Origin: a virus
Strand: one strand, 5' to 3'
IMG/VR virus record: IMGVR_UViG_3300032240_001210
Coordinates: 1-27,703 of that record
DNA length: 27,703 bases
How positions within the stretch are numbered: the stretch's first letter is position 1; each line of letters begins with the position of its first letter. Positions 12,001-15,741 of this stretch are shown piece after piece. The notes beneath the pieces are model-generated. The model made no database searches. It worked only from the letters and a program-made list of their open reading frames with translations, and had not been told where the DNA came from. The position numbers were made by a program, and so were the translations under genes.

Positions 12001-12786
12001 GTAAGAAGACAAAGTCTAGGATTTGAAGTGTTTAAAGATATGTTAAACATACACCATTTCAAACGTTTTAGCATTGATAAGTCTGTAACACTGGTTAATG
12101 ATTTATATTATTATAATCAAGAAATAGTTGTAACTGATGCATCGATGTTATTTGATCCTATTCCTTCTAGAAATATTCCAGGTACAGTTTATATCAACGG
12201 TGAACGAATAGACTATTATGTTAAAAATGGAAATATTCTAACACAATTGCGTAGAGGCAGTTCTGGAACATCTATTGCTGAAGTATATGTAGCTGGTACT
12301 CCTGCGGTTGATGTTAGCCGAGTTGAAAGTTTACCTTACAACGAAGAACAGGAAAGATTAGATTTTGTCAGCGATGGTAGCAGTTTATTGGTAGGACCAT
12401 TATCCTATGTTCCTGCAATCAGTGAAAAGTCATGGACTAGAACTACAATTCCAGGAGGTTTTGATTCTTGCGATCAAATTGAAGTTTTTGTTGCAGGAAG
12501 AAGACTGCGTAAAGATGCAGTTACAATCTATGATCAAACCTTAAACATAACAAGCCCTCAAGCAGACATTGAAGTTGAACCAGAATTTACTGTTGACGGA
12601 ACTAGTCCTTACATTAGATTGACAGGCACAGTTCCTGCAGGAACACGCATTACAATTATAAGAAAACTAGGAAAAGTTTGGTATGACCGAGGAGAAAGTT
12701 CAGCAAGTTCTGGCGTAACTCTGCTTAAAAATCTAGGAACAATCCCTGAATTTTTAAAACAAAAGAGCACCGAGCTGCCTGAATAA
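1..12786 (+). CDS. Giant modular tail/baseplate virion protein, 5' end outside window
   Basis: The frame is open from base 1, so the start lies upstream and at least 4261 residues are visible; a TTG at 139 is internal. Residues are counted from base 1. About 88-122 and 541-586 (VIQGHDGSI, DYRDDAILELE) and the aromatic block 681-720 (WEMLGFSEKPTWW, YGPAPYTSGN) match giant structural proteins I know from marine T4-like phages. Then follow carbohydrate-binding-like modules (975-1022, 1236-1277, 1719-1768, 2015-2066, 2137-2183), FG-GAP propeller blades (1690-2403), a cupredoxin-like module (1874-1990), two GDGTGA modules (2795-2858, 3145-3210) and beta-sandwich repeats from about 3270 onward. The end has a GTVYINGERIDYY / LRRGSSGTS block (4061-4091) and a KVWYDRGE...FLKQKSTELP tail. 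No transmembrane segment or catalytic motif was recognised. Its place just before the fibre genes suggests a baseplate or tail-side component, perhaps doing the work of T4 gp7/gp10, but I see no convincing similarity to those proteins. Virion role is fairly sure; exact position is inference. Confidence 0.85.
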   Translation, partial: AKTPVDFIDTFTTDVFSTIEGSEGYSVDGEFLYNGARILVIADTDPLANNKIYQVNFVTHNNRKQIALKSVDDTEPLLGECVLIRSGNANKGLMYHFNGVNWIRSQDKTKANQVPLFDLFDVNGVSFSNTDTYPVSTFLGTPILEYKVGNSIADSELGFSLDYLNIDNVGDIQFKFNLDSDSFNYSINQQTVKVNLNTGFYRFNPLDEFYNSWTTTDSEYLQPILDSKVIAEVTNSVTLSTVNWELFDDANSTVLFFLNGIRFKDSYTRIEGTFTFANSFSVNDVVSVKIFTDLDPNQGYYAIPHGLEKNPLNTELKTFTLGQATDHLNLALDVDNRFVGAFPGTSNLRNIDGYQNKATRFLKHSGVAPLAIDVLCDKNTNLIKALRYNARSYSTFKNEFITRITETMPEDSITDFVDAVISNMGLAKDNSNPFSGTDMIGSGAHTDINYTVEDEGIKVFALSQKFNLTDLSDRAVYVYLNDQQLVNGTNYTFDDTFGFVRLTVTLREGDVIKIKEYVSTAFNYIPFTPTKLGLYKKYLPHKFLDDTFQTPRNVIQGHDGSIITAFDDYRDDAILELELRIYNNIKQEYNINLFDIDAIFGGYYGNALYTKEDLDAIVAPDFLRWVSNTDIDYTNNDPYFDRQNSFTYTYSNMTDPTGLRNLPGYWRGVFQWFYDTSRPHTCPWEMLGFSEKPTWWESEYGPAPYTSGNLLLWEDISQGIIKQGPRAGTHDRYARTSLLNHIPVDGDGKLLSPLDSGLATNYTLVNNQGDYKLGDLSPSEYAWRSSSEWPFSVVIALSLLKPFEFITDNFDKSRMTVNKLGQTVFSETGVFVKLSDMKVPTIGNFNVSGLISFVTSYIRSKNLNPEQLITRINNLDVKISSRISGFVDQTEQKYLLDSKNPSSTSSSIYVPNENYNIIFNVSSPIASLSYSGVLIEKLAEGWKVKGYDNQLSYFTYFKAVPSSTDPLTSVGGVSAKFYDWATDKLYSNGDIVRVQNLFYRALKSHTSGVSFDKALWKALPKLPVVGGVDAYFRKTFDKLRTQKMYYGTVLRTVQDVVDFLLGYESHLKFIGFNFDRYNAETQTAYNWQTSCKEFLFWTKHNWAVGSLLTLSPSAQEVNVNILSGVPDNLFDSFYDYEIFKSDGTALLPIFLNVKRDFQKVAVSTVNTNDGIYFLKLNYVLKEHVVLFDDRTVFNDVIYDKTTGYRQERIKSRGFRTVDWDGDYTSPGFLFDNVNIQQWSTYTDYRLGDIVSYKSYNWVSIQNQQGAETFDNTYWSKLDTNPEKGLVANFDYRINQFQDYFESDADGLGSSQRELSRHVIGYQTREYLQAMAEDNVSQFRIYQGFIREKGTANSVTKVFEKLSRTNTGSVELNEEWAFQVGQLGGTDQFVETELRIYKNDLKLNPQPILLAPTDEPTDVLDLYLRVPVNDFTIAANPFTKDINPVRKYTLTPRVAGYVNTFDVDYILPTRDSILTLDNTTLSENNHIWITFDQNSWTVLRYNVSPLLMVASVATNKTRVELTFNRDHGLAVGDIFGIRNIENITGFHKITEVPTTSSLAIQVAKGPSDNSFDASTVVYLELLTEARFESYQSLDPDQIAAFTNGAKLWIDNNGSNKWEVIEKEQQFIATDLSEYGISAPIRNGSAVVYSDALAQTISSMPASNMVVAYVEREVGLKPFQTLLRSNNITSSGVFGETLAISPDGKWLAVGSPNASNVTSDYKGIYDYTLSYKKGDIVLHQGRLWRAKVDHNYTLDGSTRIFLTSEDWEPATIITANVAGTGTGYTKQGAVTMYEWSGQNWVEKYTFISPRPNGNENFGEKIVIGVDAGNYYMAISAPGNNDTTGRVYLYKYAPITENNSQTIKLSVTVGPPQNSDTGYKYYIDNQYRPNLTFEVGNTYIFDQTDLSNVYFPNPVAGTVTNIHPINISADDINGTLGGGTLYTAGVTYYLDNRPVTQAQYSSGFNIATTRYVKIAVTESTASIFYYFASTLPLSMGNSVIKKYPTIAKEWQFEQNQNYKGVYDNTGATFYEVGSVVWYDNALWQSLEEQYGDGSSIGVDTESAWVKIDPVSTQNSLPSNPAIKDTSDSTTILAEGMLSAGQLAELVKEGDRFGSSLTMSRDGSILVVGSPLSDGQYFVNYKGVWTAYQEYAIGSVVKNGNSYYKAIAVAQGNAKGTSVTAFWTVLESASNLTSGKVYIYRRNIYGFYSLMQTINANSLPAISDVVTDETILTGDLFGFAIDIDNSGTTLVVSSPKADISLRDQGAVYVFVYDTDSTVPSFRLKQKLQSFEDLTNEYFGFSLSISERTERIVIGAKNTSYVVPTLFGRTSFGGATFSENLGYHGDVYVFELKDQVYVLAEKLQTNFVDNEAFGYALDATASVIVTGSPNYKVSGTAVGRTRIFRKDPTKNSLTTIGQETDLVNIDLIKSISLYDDENNIRLADVDIIDTNKFKILGSAEEEIKFKTPYDPATYTNGTDQVVVDADQAWFEKNVGALWWDISTVKWASHEQGDIAYRTGMWNQLAAGASVDIYEWVESSVTPTEWKKLADTVDGLANNISGQPAYSNTAYSIKKFTNASTGLAYGTKYYFWVKNKTVIPQGVPGRKISAANVAASIVNPIGEGIPIIAIIDKDKFLAYNFDSVIKGNSALLNIEYYKSERTPNNIHTEYQLLTEGQASSLPSEALEQKWIDSLVGFNQAGNPVPDPTLRPKQKYGLAFRPIQTIFVNRATALKIAIDRINSILITKPFSDLIDFEYLNKVDPIPSATLNLYDVAVDTYAELAEVGIVRVQPATFSANVVDGIIDTIDVVDTGFGYRTVPPVVITGDGTGAKAEAVLDNQGRVVSVNLLEKGRKYTTADVRVRSFSALVRSDSTFNNYWSIYFWDSVREGFFKSKVQAYNTPNYWNYIDWYATGYSSTTRIVREISDVFQEINYTFEIGDVIRVKEYGNGGWALLLRVEDGAGSILSNYEMIARKNGTIEISKDLYNVRVYDYVATYDEEVYDNQPTRELRNILNAAKYNIFIDDLEAEWNKLFFTSMKYVFSEQLYVDWAFKTSFLNAVHNVGDLDQRPNYKNDNLASFQQYLEEVKPFRTTIREYTSRYTDINHQGAAITDFDVPPKYDKQNRQVLPVLSNSEELNSYPYKWWKDNHGYEIVDIQLSNQGGDYKTPPKVYITGDGTGASAQAYISNGKLSGIRMLTTGSGYTVAAVSLIGGNGSSTNIAKASPILGSGQVRSFNLELKFDRITKTGSNSNYIYEQTFIADGFTAVFGLNYPPTRDKTKISVIINSEIILDSDYSLTFYTLESDTYELLRGKLKLASLPTAGDVITITYEKDDAILDSVDRINKYYSPTAGMIGKEINQLMTGIDFGGVQIQGTTFDVSGGWDALPWFTDTWDSVESNNDFHYISDGSTTYVTLPEAPALGQRISVYLKRVGDGVPRSIDTLDSAGAPRVVFDPGIPIPETIRIDDPSFVVYPDGTNNWDSTIITNPYAQMPTFIGDGQNKIVEIGQYITVNPGDTLIFRPFDSDGTVNITDVNIIDTNLSGGSLSAVSGAYVTATGTMAEDINIDGGKFIGPDQVPAPEENIPGQVLESVSIKVFHSVQTGATPLHSKIVKSNGTTRIFDIGQPIIEPDSVIVYVDKVKCDLYNVDSSITYSIDYAANQVVFTNAPEVGSVIEILSIGIGGAAILDYQEFEADGDTVNFLTKANYSDTASVLVTVDGLQADVAFVNSSEVTDITGRTLIQIGNRPGRGTVVKIVCLGASTDVDSNQQALVRVNQQVITFDGSTLSYDLDKFVNLTRASATGSILVEINGTYLTGPETEFVVYDGTNNLINIFKDPVQPTNTATQENIEVFVNNEQKKYILDYVYDGNNNTVTVDTEILKVGDEIKIVINVNSQYTFENNNIVFSGTSFVQDDSTTTLQEGDQATVTWFSEYPNMNIISDEYAGGKSRYQLSREAVGASYIWVYLNGQRLTQEKDYEVSIPRNLVYLQKPTLLTDTIKIVQFGNYVRRQSLGFEVFKDMLNIHHFKRFSIDKSVTLVNDLYYYNQEIVVTDASMLFDPIPSRNIPGTVYINGERIDYYVKNGNILTQLRRGSSGTSIAEVYVAGTPAVDVSRVESLPYNEEQERLDFVSDGSSLLVGPLSYVPAISEKSWTRTTIPGGFDSCDQIEVFVAGRRLRKDAVTIYDQTLNITSPQADIEVEPEFTVDGTSPYIRLTGTVPAGTRITIIRKLGKVWYDRGESSASSGVTLLKNLGTIPEFLKQKSTELPE
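2923..3066 (+). repeat. Carbohydrate-binding-like module 1 in giant protein
   Basis: Residues 975-1022 follow the CBM5/12 (chitin-binding type 3) pattern: an aromatic lead (FYDW), then SNGDIV, an aromatic pair (FYRA), and a closing tryptophan in ALWKAL. It is one of five copies in this protein. Family assignment is by pattern only; binding to a glycan is not shown. Confidence 0.5.
3706..3831 (+). repeat. Carbohydrate-binding-like module 2 in giant protein
   Basis: Residues 1236-1277 read QQWSTYTDYRLGDIV, then YNWVSI and a closing YWSKL. This is the best match of the five to the compact CBM5/12 pattern W..Y..GD.V...Y/W.(n)..W. Like module 1 it lies outside the propeller region. Confidence 0.55.
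5155..5304 (+). repeat. Carbohydrate-binding-like module 3, inside propeller blade 1
   Basis: Residues 1719-1768 begin DYKGIYDYTLSYKKGDIV, continue with an RLWRAK aromatic step and close with SEDWEPA. The module sits after AVGSP of blade 1 and before that blade's GAVTMYEW strand. It shares the YKG(I/V) lead with modules 4 and 5, so these three are closer to one another than to modules 1 and 2. Confidence 0.5.
5620..5990 (+). other. Cupredoxin-like module in giant protein, metal ligands lacking
   Basis: Residues 1874-1990 contain YKYYIDNQYRPNLTFEVG, NTYIFDQ, NIHPINIS, AGVTYYLDN, KIAVTES and SIFYYFAS. This order resembles the cupredoxin-like modules often embedded in phage structural proteins, which run from G.TY.FD through HP and end YYYC..H. 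One histidine (1920) is kept, but the final motif is YYF without the usual Cys and second His, so copper binding looks lost and a purely structural role is likely. Confidence 0.5.
6043..6198 (+). repeat. Carbohydrate-binding-like module 4 in giant protein
   Basis: Residues 2015-2066 read YKGVYDNTG, then YEVGSVVWY, NALWQSL and a closing SAWVKID. It lies between blades 2 and 3 of the propeller, after the cupredoxin-like module. The usual GD.V is GSVV here, as in module 5. Confidence 0.45.
6409..6549 (+). repeat. Carbohydrate-binding-like module 5, inside propeller blade 3
   Basis: Residues 2137-2183 read YKGVWTAYQEYAIGSVV, then NSYYKAI and a closing AFWTVLE. The module separates VVGSPLSDG from SGKVYIYRR, which are consecutive parts of one blade, so it is an insertion in the blade loop equivalent to that holding module 3. 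Confidence 0.5.
8383..8574 (+). repeat. GDGTGA beta module, copy 1
   Basis: Residues 2795-2858 of the giant protein contain VDTGFGYRTVPPVVITGDGTGAKAEA followed, after a turn, by VSVNLLEKGRKYT; the pattern (G.GY..PP.V.ITGDGTGA.A.A ... GRKYT) recurs at 9433-9630. Such paired GY/GDGTGA modules are common in phage structural proteins. The function is unknown. Confidence 0.6.
9433..9630 (+). repeat. GDGTGA beta module, copy 2
   Basis: Residues 3145-3210 repeat the pattern of copy 1: GGDYKTPPKVYITGDGTGAS, then ISNGKLSGIRMLTTGSGYT and IGGNGSS. The two copies have clearly diverged in sequence and lie about 1 kb apart. Confidence 0.6.
9799..12700 (+). repeat. Ladder of beta-sandwich repeats at C-terminal end of giant protein
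   Basis: At least six segments of about 60-100 residues share the pattern xVxVxxNGxxL...DY....(V)xF...P..GDxIxI. Examples are ISVIINSEIILDSDY...GDVITITYEKD, VIVYVDKVKCDLY...GSVIEILSIG, VLVTVDGLQADVAF...VVKIVCLG, ILVEINGTYLTGPET, IEVFVNNEQKKYILDY...GDEIKIVIN and IWVYLNGQRLTQEKDY...DTIKIVQFG. Two related segments occur near the visible N-terminus (about residues 255-295 and 460-517). The arrangement suggests a rod or stacked-domain arm; boundaries are approximate. Confidence 0.55.
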
Positions 12787-12789
12787 ATA
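12782..12789 (+). promoter_or_regulatory. Candidate T4/cyanophage-type late promoter AATAAATA
   Basis: AATAAATA fits the late-promoter element of T4-like phages (TATAAATA in T4, NATAAATA in cyanophages). It overlaps the TAA stop of the giant gene. By the T4 spacing the transcript would begin near 12795, at or inside the next ATG (12794). In an AT-rich genome an 8-base match can be chance, but the same octamer recurs at 22832 in the same relation to a stop codon. Confidence 0.45.
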
Positions 12790-12793
12790 TACT

Positions 12794-13459
12794 ATGGAAC
12801 AGAAAAAAACAAGTGAACCGACTATGAAACACCAACAACCGCAGGAAAATCAACGTCCTAACGAATCTACAGGCTGGCATTTTCAAGGCCACATCAAGAT
12901 TTTTGACCCCGAAACCAAAGAAGTTTTCATTGACAAACGTAATGCTATCCATTACGAAAACATGTCAGTTGCTATGGTTAACAGCTTGAGTAATCAAGGG
13001 CAGGGCTGGATTTATCAAATGGCATTTGGCAGCGGCGGAACTACTGTTGATCCTACAGGGTTGATCACCTATCTAACTCCAAACACCATTGGTGTTAATA
13101 CTGGATTATACAATCAAACTTATGCTAAAACTGTTGATCAAAATGCTACAGATAACATAGATCCAACCCGTAATAAAATGGAAATACGACACATCAGCGG
13201 TGCAACCTATAGTGATATTGTTATAAGTTGTTTACTAGATTACGGCGAGCCTGTAGGTCAGCAAGCATTTGATAACAGTCAAGATATGAACAGCAGCTTT
13301 GTATTTGATGAGCTAGGCTTAAAGAGCTATAACCCAAATGGAGAAGGAAAACTGTTGACTCATGTGGTCTTCCATCCTGTTCAAAAGTCGTTGAATAGAT
13401 TACTTCAGGTAGACTATACAATACGTGTACAGAGTTTAACTGGTTTCACTGAGGTCTAA
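12794..13459 (+). CDS. 221-aa virion structural protein, probable baseplate/tail component
   Basis: The protein lies between the giant gene and the first fibre gene. A polar, Gln/Asn/Pro/Lys-rich segment (residues 1-27) precedes a conserved-looking core: GHIKIFDPETKEVFIDKRN (32-50), AIHYENMSVAM (51-61), a glycine stretch FGSGGTTVDPTG (78-89) and a C-terminal beta region (FDELGL 171-176, LLTHVVFHPV 187-196, VDYTIRV 206-212). I recognise the DPET.EV..DK.NAIHYENMS type from marine T4-like phages, where it is usually called virion structural protein; no T4 gene number can be given with confidence. The start is uncertain: ATG 12794 has no Shine-Dalgarno sequence, and a second ATG at 12824 (residue 11) would fall before the conserved core. 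The stop is 2 bases before the next start. Confidence 0.8.
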   Translation: MEQKKTSEPTMKHQQPQENQRPNESTGWHFQGHIKIFDPETKEVFIDKRNAIHYENMSVAMVNSLSNQGQGWIYQMAFGSGGTTVDPTGLITYLTPNTIGVNTGLYNQTYAKTVDQNATDNIDPTRNKMEIRHISGATYSDIVISCLLDYGEPVGQQAFDNSQDMNSSFVFDELGLKSYNPNGEGKLLTHVVFHPVQKSLNRLLQVDYTIRVQSLTGFTEV

Positions 13460-13461
13460 AC

Positions 13462-15732
13462 ATGCCATATATTGTTAATTTTACAGATAAAGAAAACAAA
13501 GTACCTATTACGGTTTATGACAATACCTCTAACACAGATACCAGTTTAAAATTTCCTGGTAGAAATGTTACAGGCTATGGACAAATTATTGCAGAAAACT
13601 TTCTTGCAGTCCTAGAAAATTTTGCCGGATCCGCAGCCCCAACTAATCCTATCGAAGGCCAATTGTGGTATGATAGTTCTGTAGGTGTTCTACAACTATG
13701 GGATAACACGCAATGGAAAGCAGCAAGTAATATTCAAAAAAGCACCAGCGAACCTAGCGTTGAAACCAGTCGAGTGGGTGAACTTTGGGTAGATACTACT
13801 AATCAACAGTTATATGTATTTTCTGGATCAAGTTGGATTTTGATCGGCCCTAATTATTCTTCAGGTCTACGAAGCGGCCCGGTCGTTGAATCAATTATTG
13901 ACAGTGACAACTATAATAGAGTTATTTTAATATTTTATATTGAAGATAGCCCTATTCTTATTTTTAGTAAGGATAGTTTTACTCCAAAAAATACTATCAG
14001 TGGGTTCTCTTCAATTAAAACTGGTATCAATATTACATCGTTAGATATAGGTGAAGGCGGTTTCCTTCCTAAGTTTTATGGAACATCAGTTTCTGCAGAT
14101 TCATTAAACATTGCTGGAGCAGCCGTCAGTTCAGCAAAATTTTTGCGTAGCGATACTGTTAATACTACAGAACAACCATTTAACATTCGCAACAATGAAG
14201 GTCTAACTTTAGGCGTAGATGGCACATTTAGCTTAACCAGTAGTGCAACAGCAGCTAAGATTTATAATGCTACCGCTGGCGCCAGTATTGATTTACAAAC
14301 AAACAGAAATGGAATTCCGGATACTGTTTTAAAAATCGTCAATACCACAGTGGGTATTAATGTTGCAGCTCCTGACGAAGCATTAACAGTCAGCGGAAAT
14401 ATCAAAACCGACGGAAGCCTAATTCTAACCAATGCTACTGAAAGCACTAATTTTAACAATGGCAGTATAAGAACAGCAGGTGGCATAGCAGTAACTAAAA
14501 ATATTTTAGTTGGAAAAAATCTAGAAGTCTATGGTACAACTATTGTTAACAGTATTGAACCTAGAGAAACAGACAAATACGACAGCGGTACACAATTTAG
14601 AAGATGGAATGCAGTTAGAACAAAAACACTAATTGCTGATACTATTGTAGGAGCTCTAGAAGGTAACATTATTGGTAATGCTACAACCGCTACTAATTTA
14701 CGCTTTCCAACAACTTTTAAAATGCAAGGTGACATTACATCTGGCAACCTTACATTTGATGGACAAGCAGGTGGTACTACTAAAACTTTTGAAACAGTTA
14801 TTACCTCTGGTATTATTTCTAATAAATTAGAACCAAGTCCTAACAAGAGTAAAAAAGACGACTATACATTAATATTTAGAACAGGTGAAGGTTTATTAAA
14901 ACAGACCAGAGATGTTTTTGTTGGCGACCTAGGCGTTCCTATTGGTACTATTTTACCTTTTGCTGGAGCAACTGCACCTTACGGATATTTGTTATGTGAT
15001 GGTAGCGAACAAGAGATTGCAAAATATAGAGACCTATATAATATTGTTGGTACCATATATGGTAATCCTTTTAGAGGACAGTCAGGATTAACATTTGTGC
15101 TACCGGATTTGAGAGGACGTTTTCCTCTAGGTAAACATAACATGGATAACAACGCAACTGTCCCACTAGGCGGCGGCTTTGTTGACGGTGGCGGCGGACT
15201 ACCAACTAATGAAACTATTCCTGCTGGAAGTTTTGTTACCAATAGAAGATACAGAATTTCTAGTCTTGGATCTACAGTATGGACTACAGTAGGCGCAGCC
15301 AGCAACACAGTTGGTATTGTGTTTACAGCTACTGGGCCTGGCTCCGGAACTGGTACTGCTACACTATTACCAAGAGTTGATGATGATGTTGCATCTACAC
15401 TAGGCGGATCTAAAGGAGACTATCAGAATACATTGATTACTACTAATTTGCCGCAACACGAACATGATCTAAAAGCACTAAAAAGCGATGGTACCAAGGG
15501 TTTTGATCAATACTATGTATCAAGATTAGCAACCACAGCTCCTGCAGAAACAGATGTTCAAGACGGTGCATTTTTAGGTAGAGGTCCTACTACTCCTGGC
15601 CAGACTCAATATTTGCCAACCTCCGGCGGAATTCAAGGATATACGTCTGCTCAATTAGGTCAACCATTTACCATCATGAACCCTTATTTGGTTTTAAACT
15701 ATATTATCCGTTCAGGACCACCAATATTCTAA
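13462..15732 (+). CDS. Fibre A: anchor-type tail fibre with tail-collar receptor-binding domain
   Basis: 756 aa. The ATG follows GAGG (13451-13454) with 7 bases between. Residues 1-210 are the anchor shared by five genes here: GRNVTGYG (33-40), LENFAG (51-56), GQLWYD (66-71), GELWVD (106-111), IGP (128-130) and GFSSIKTGIN further on; this copy starts MPYIVN instead of MAY..N. A shaft follows, with a GG-repeat (about 330-365) and the RW module FRRWNAVRTKTLIADT. From residue 494 a phage tail-collar domain begins (PIGTILPFAG, GYLLCDGSE, LPDLRGRFPLG), with an HEH motif at 666-668 matching the metal-binding HxH of T4 gp12-type short fibres, and ends FTIMNPYLVLNYIIR. A foreign-looking module of about 52 residues (586-637) splits the collar domain. 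It probably trimerises and binds the host surface; this is family knowledge, and the receptor is unknown. Confidence 0.87.
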   Translation: MPYIVNFTDKENKVPITVYDNTSNTDTSLKFPGRNVTGYGQIIAENFLAVLENFAGSAAPTNPIEGQLWYDSSVGVLQLWDNTQWKAASNIQKSTSEPSVETSRVGELWVDTTNQQLYVFSGSSWILIGPNYSSGLRSGPVVESIIDSDNYNRVILIFYIEDSPILIFSKDSFTPKNTISGFSSIKTGINITSLDIGEGGFLPKFYGTSVSADSLNIAGAAVSSAKFLRSDTVNTTEQPFNIRNNEGLTLGVDGTFSLTSSATAAKIYNATAGASIDLQTNRNGIPDTVLKIVNTTVGINVAAPDEALTVSGNIKTDGSLILTNATESTNFNNGSIRTAGGIAVTKNILVGKNLEVYGTTIVNSIEPRETDKYDSGTQFRRWNAVRTKTLIADTIVGALEGNIIGNATTATNLRFPTTFKMQGDITSGNLTFDGQAGGTTKTFETVITSGIISNKLEPSPNKSKKDDYTLIFRTGEGLLKQTRDVFVGDLGVPIGTILPFAGATAPYGYLLCDGSEQEIAKYRDLYNIVGTIYGNPFRGQSGLTFVLPDLRGRFPLGKHNMDNNATVPLGGGFVDGGGGLPTNETIPAGSFVTNRRYRISSLGSTVWTTVGAASNTVGIVFTATGPGSGTGTATLLPRVDDDVASTLGGSKGDYQNTLITTNLPQHEHDLKALKSDGTKGFDQYYVSRLATTAPAETDVQDGAFLGRGPTTPGQTQYLPTSGGIQGYTSAQLGQPFTIMNPYLVLNYIIRSGPPIF
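15217..15372 (+). other. Module inserted in the tail-collar domain of fibre A
   Basis: Residues 586-637 read IPAGSFVTNRRYRISSLG, STVWTTVGAASNTVG and FTATGPGSGTGTATL. This matches a small module (F..G..Y.I...G...FT.VGA..NTVG..FTATG.G.GTGTA) that recurs in many phage tail proteins. Here it lies between FPLGKHNMDNN and the GGSKGDYQNTL-to-HEH part of the collar domain. Confidence 0.65.
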
Positions 15733-15741
15733 GAGACAAAA

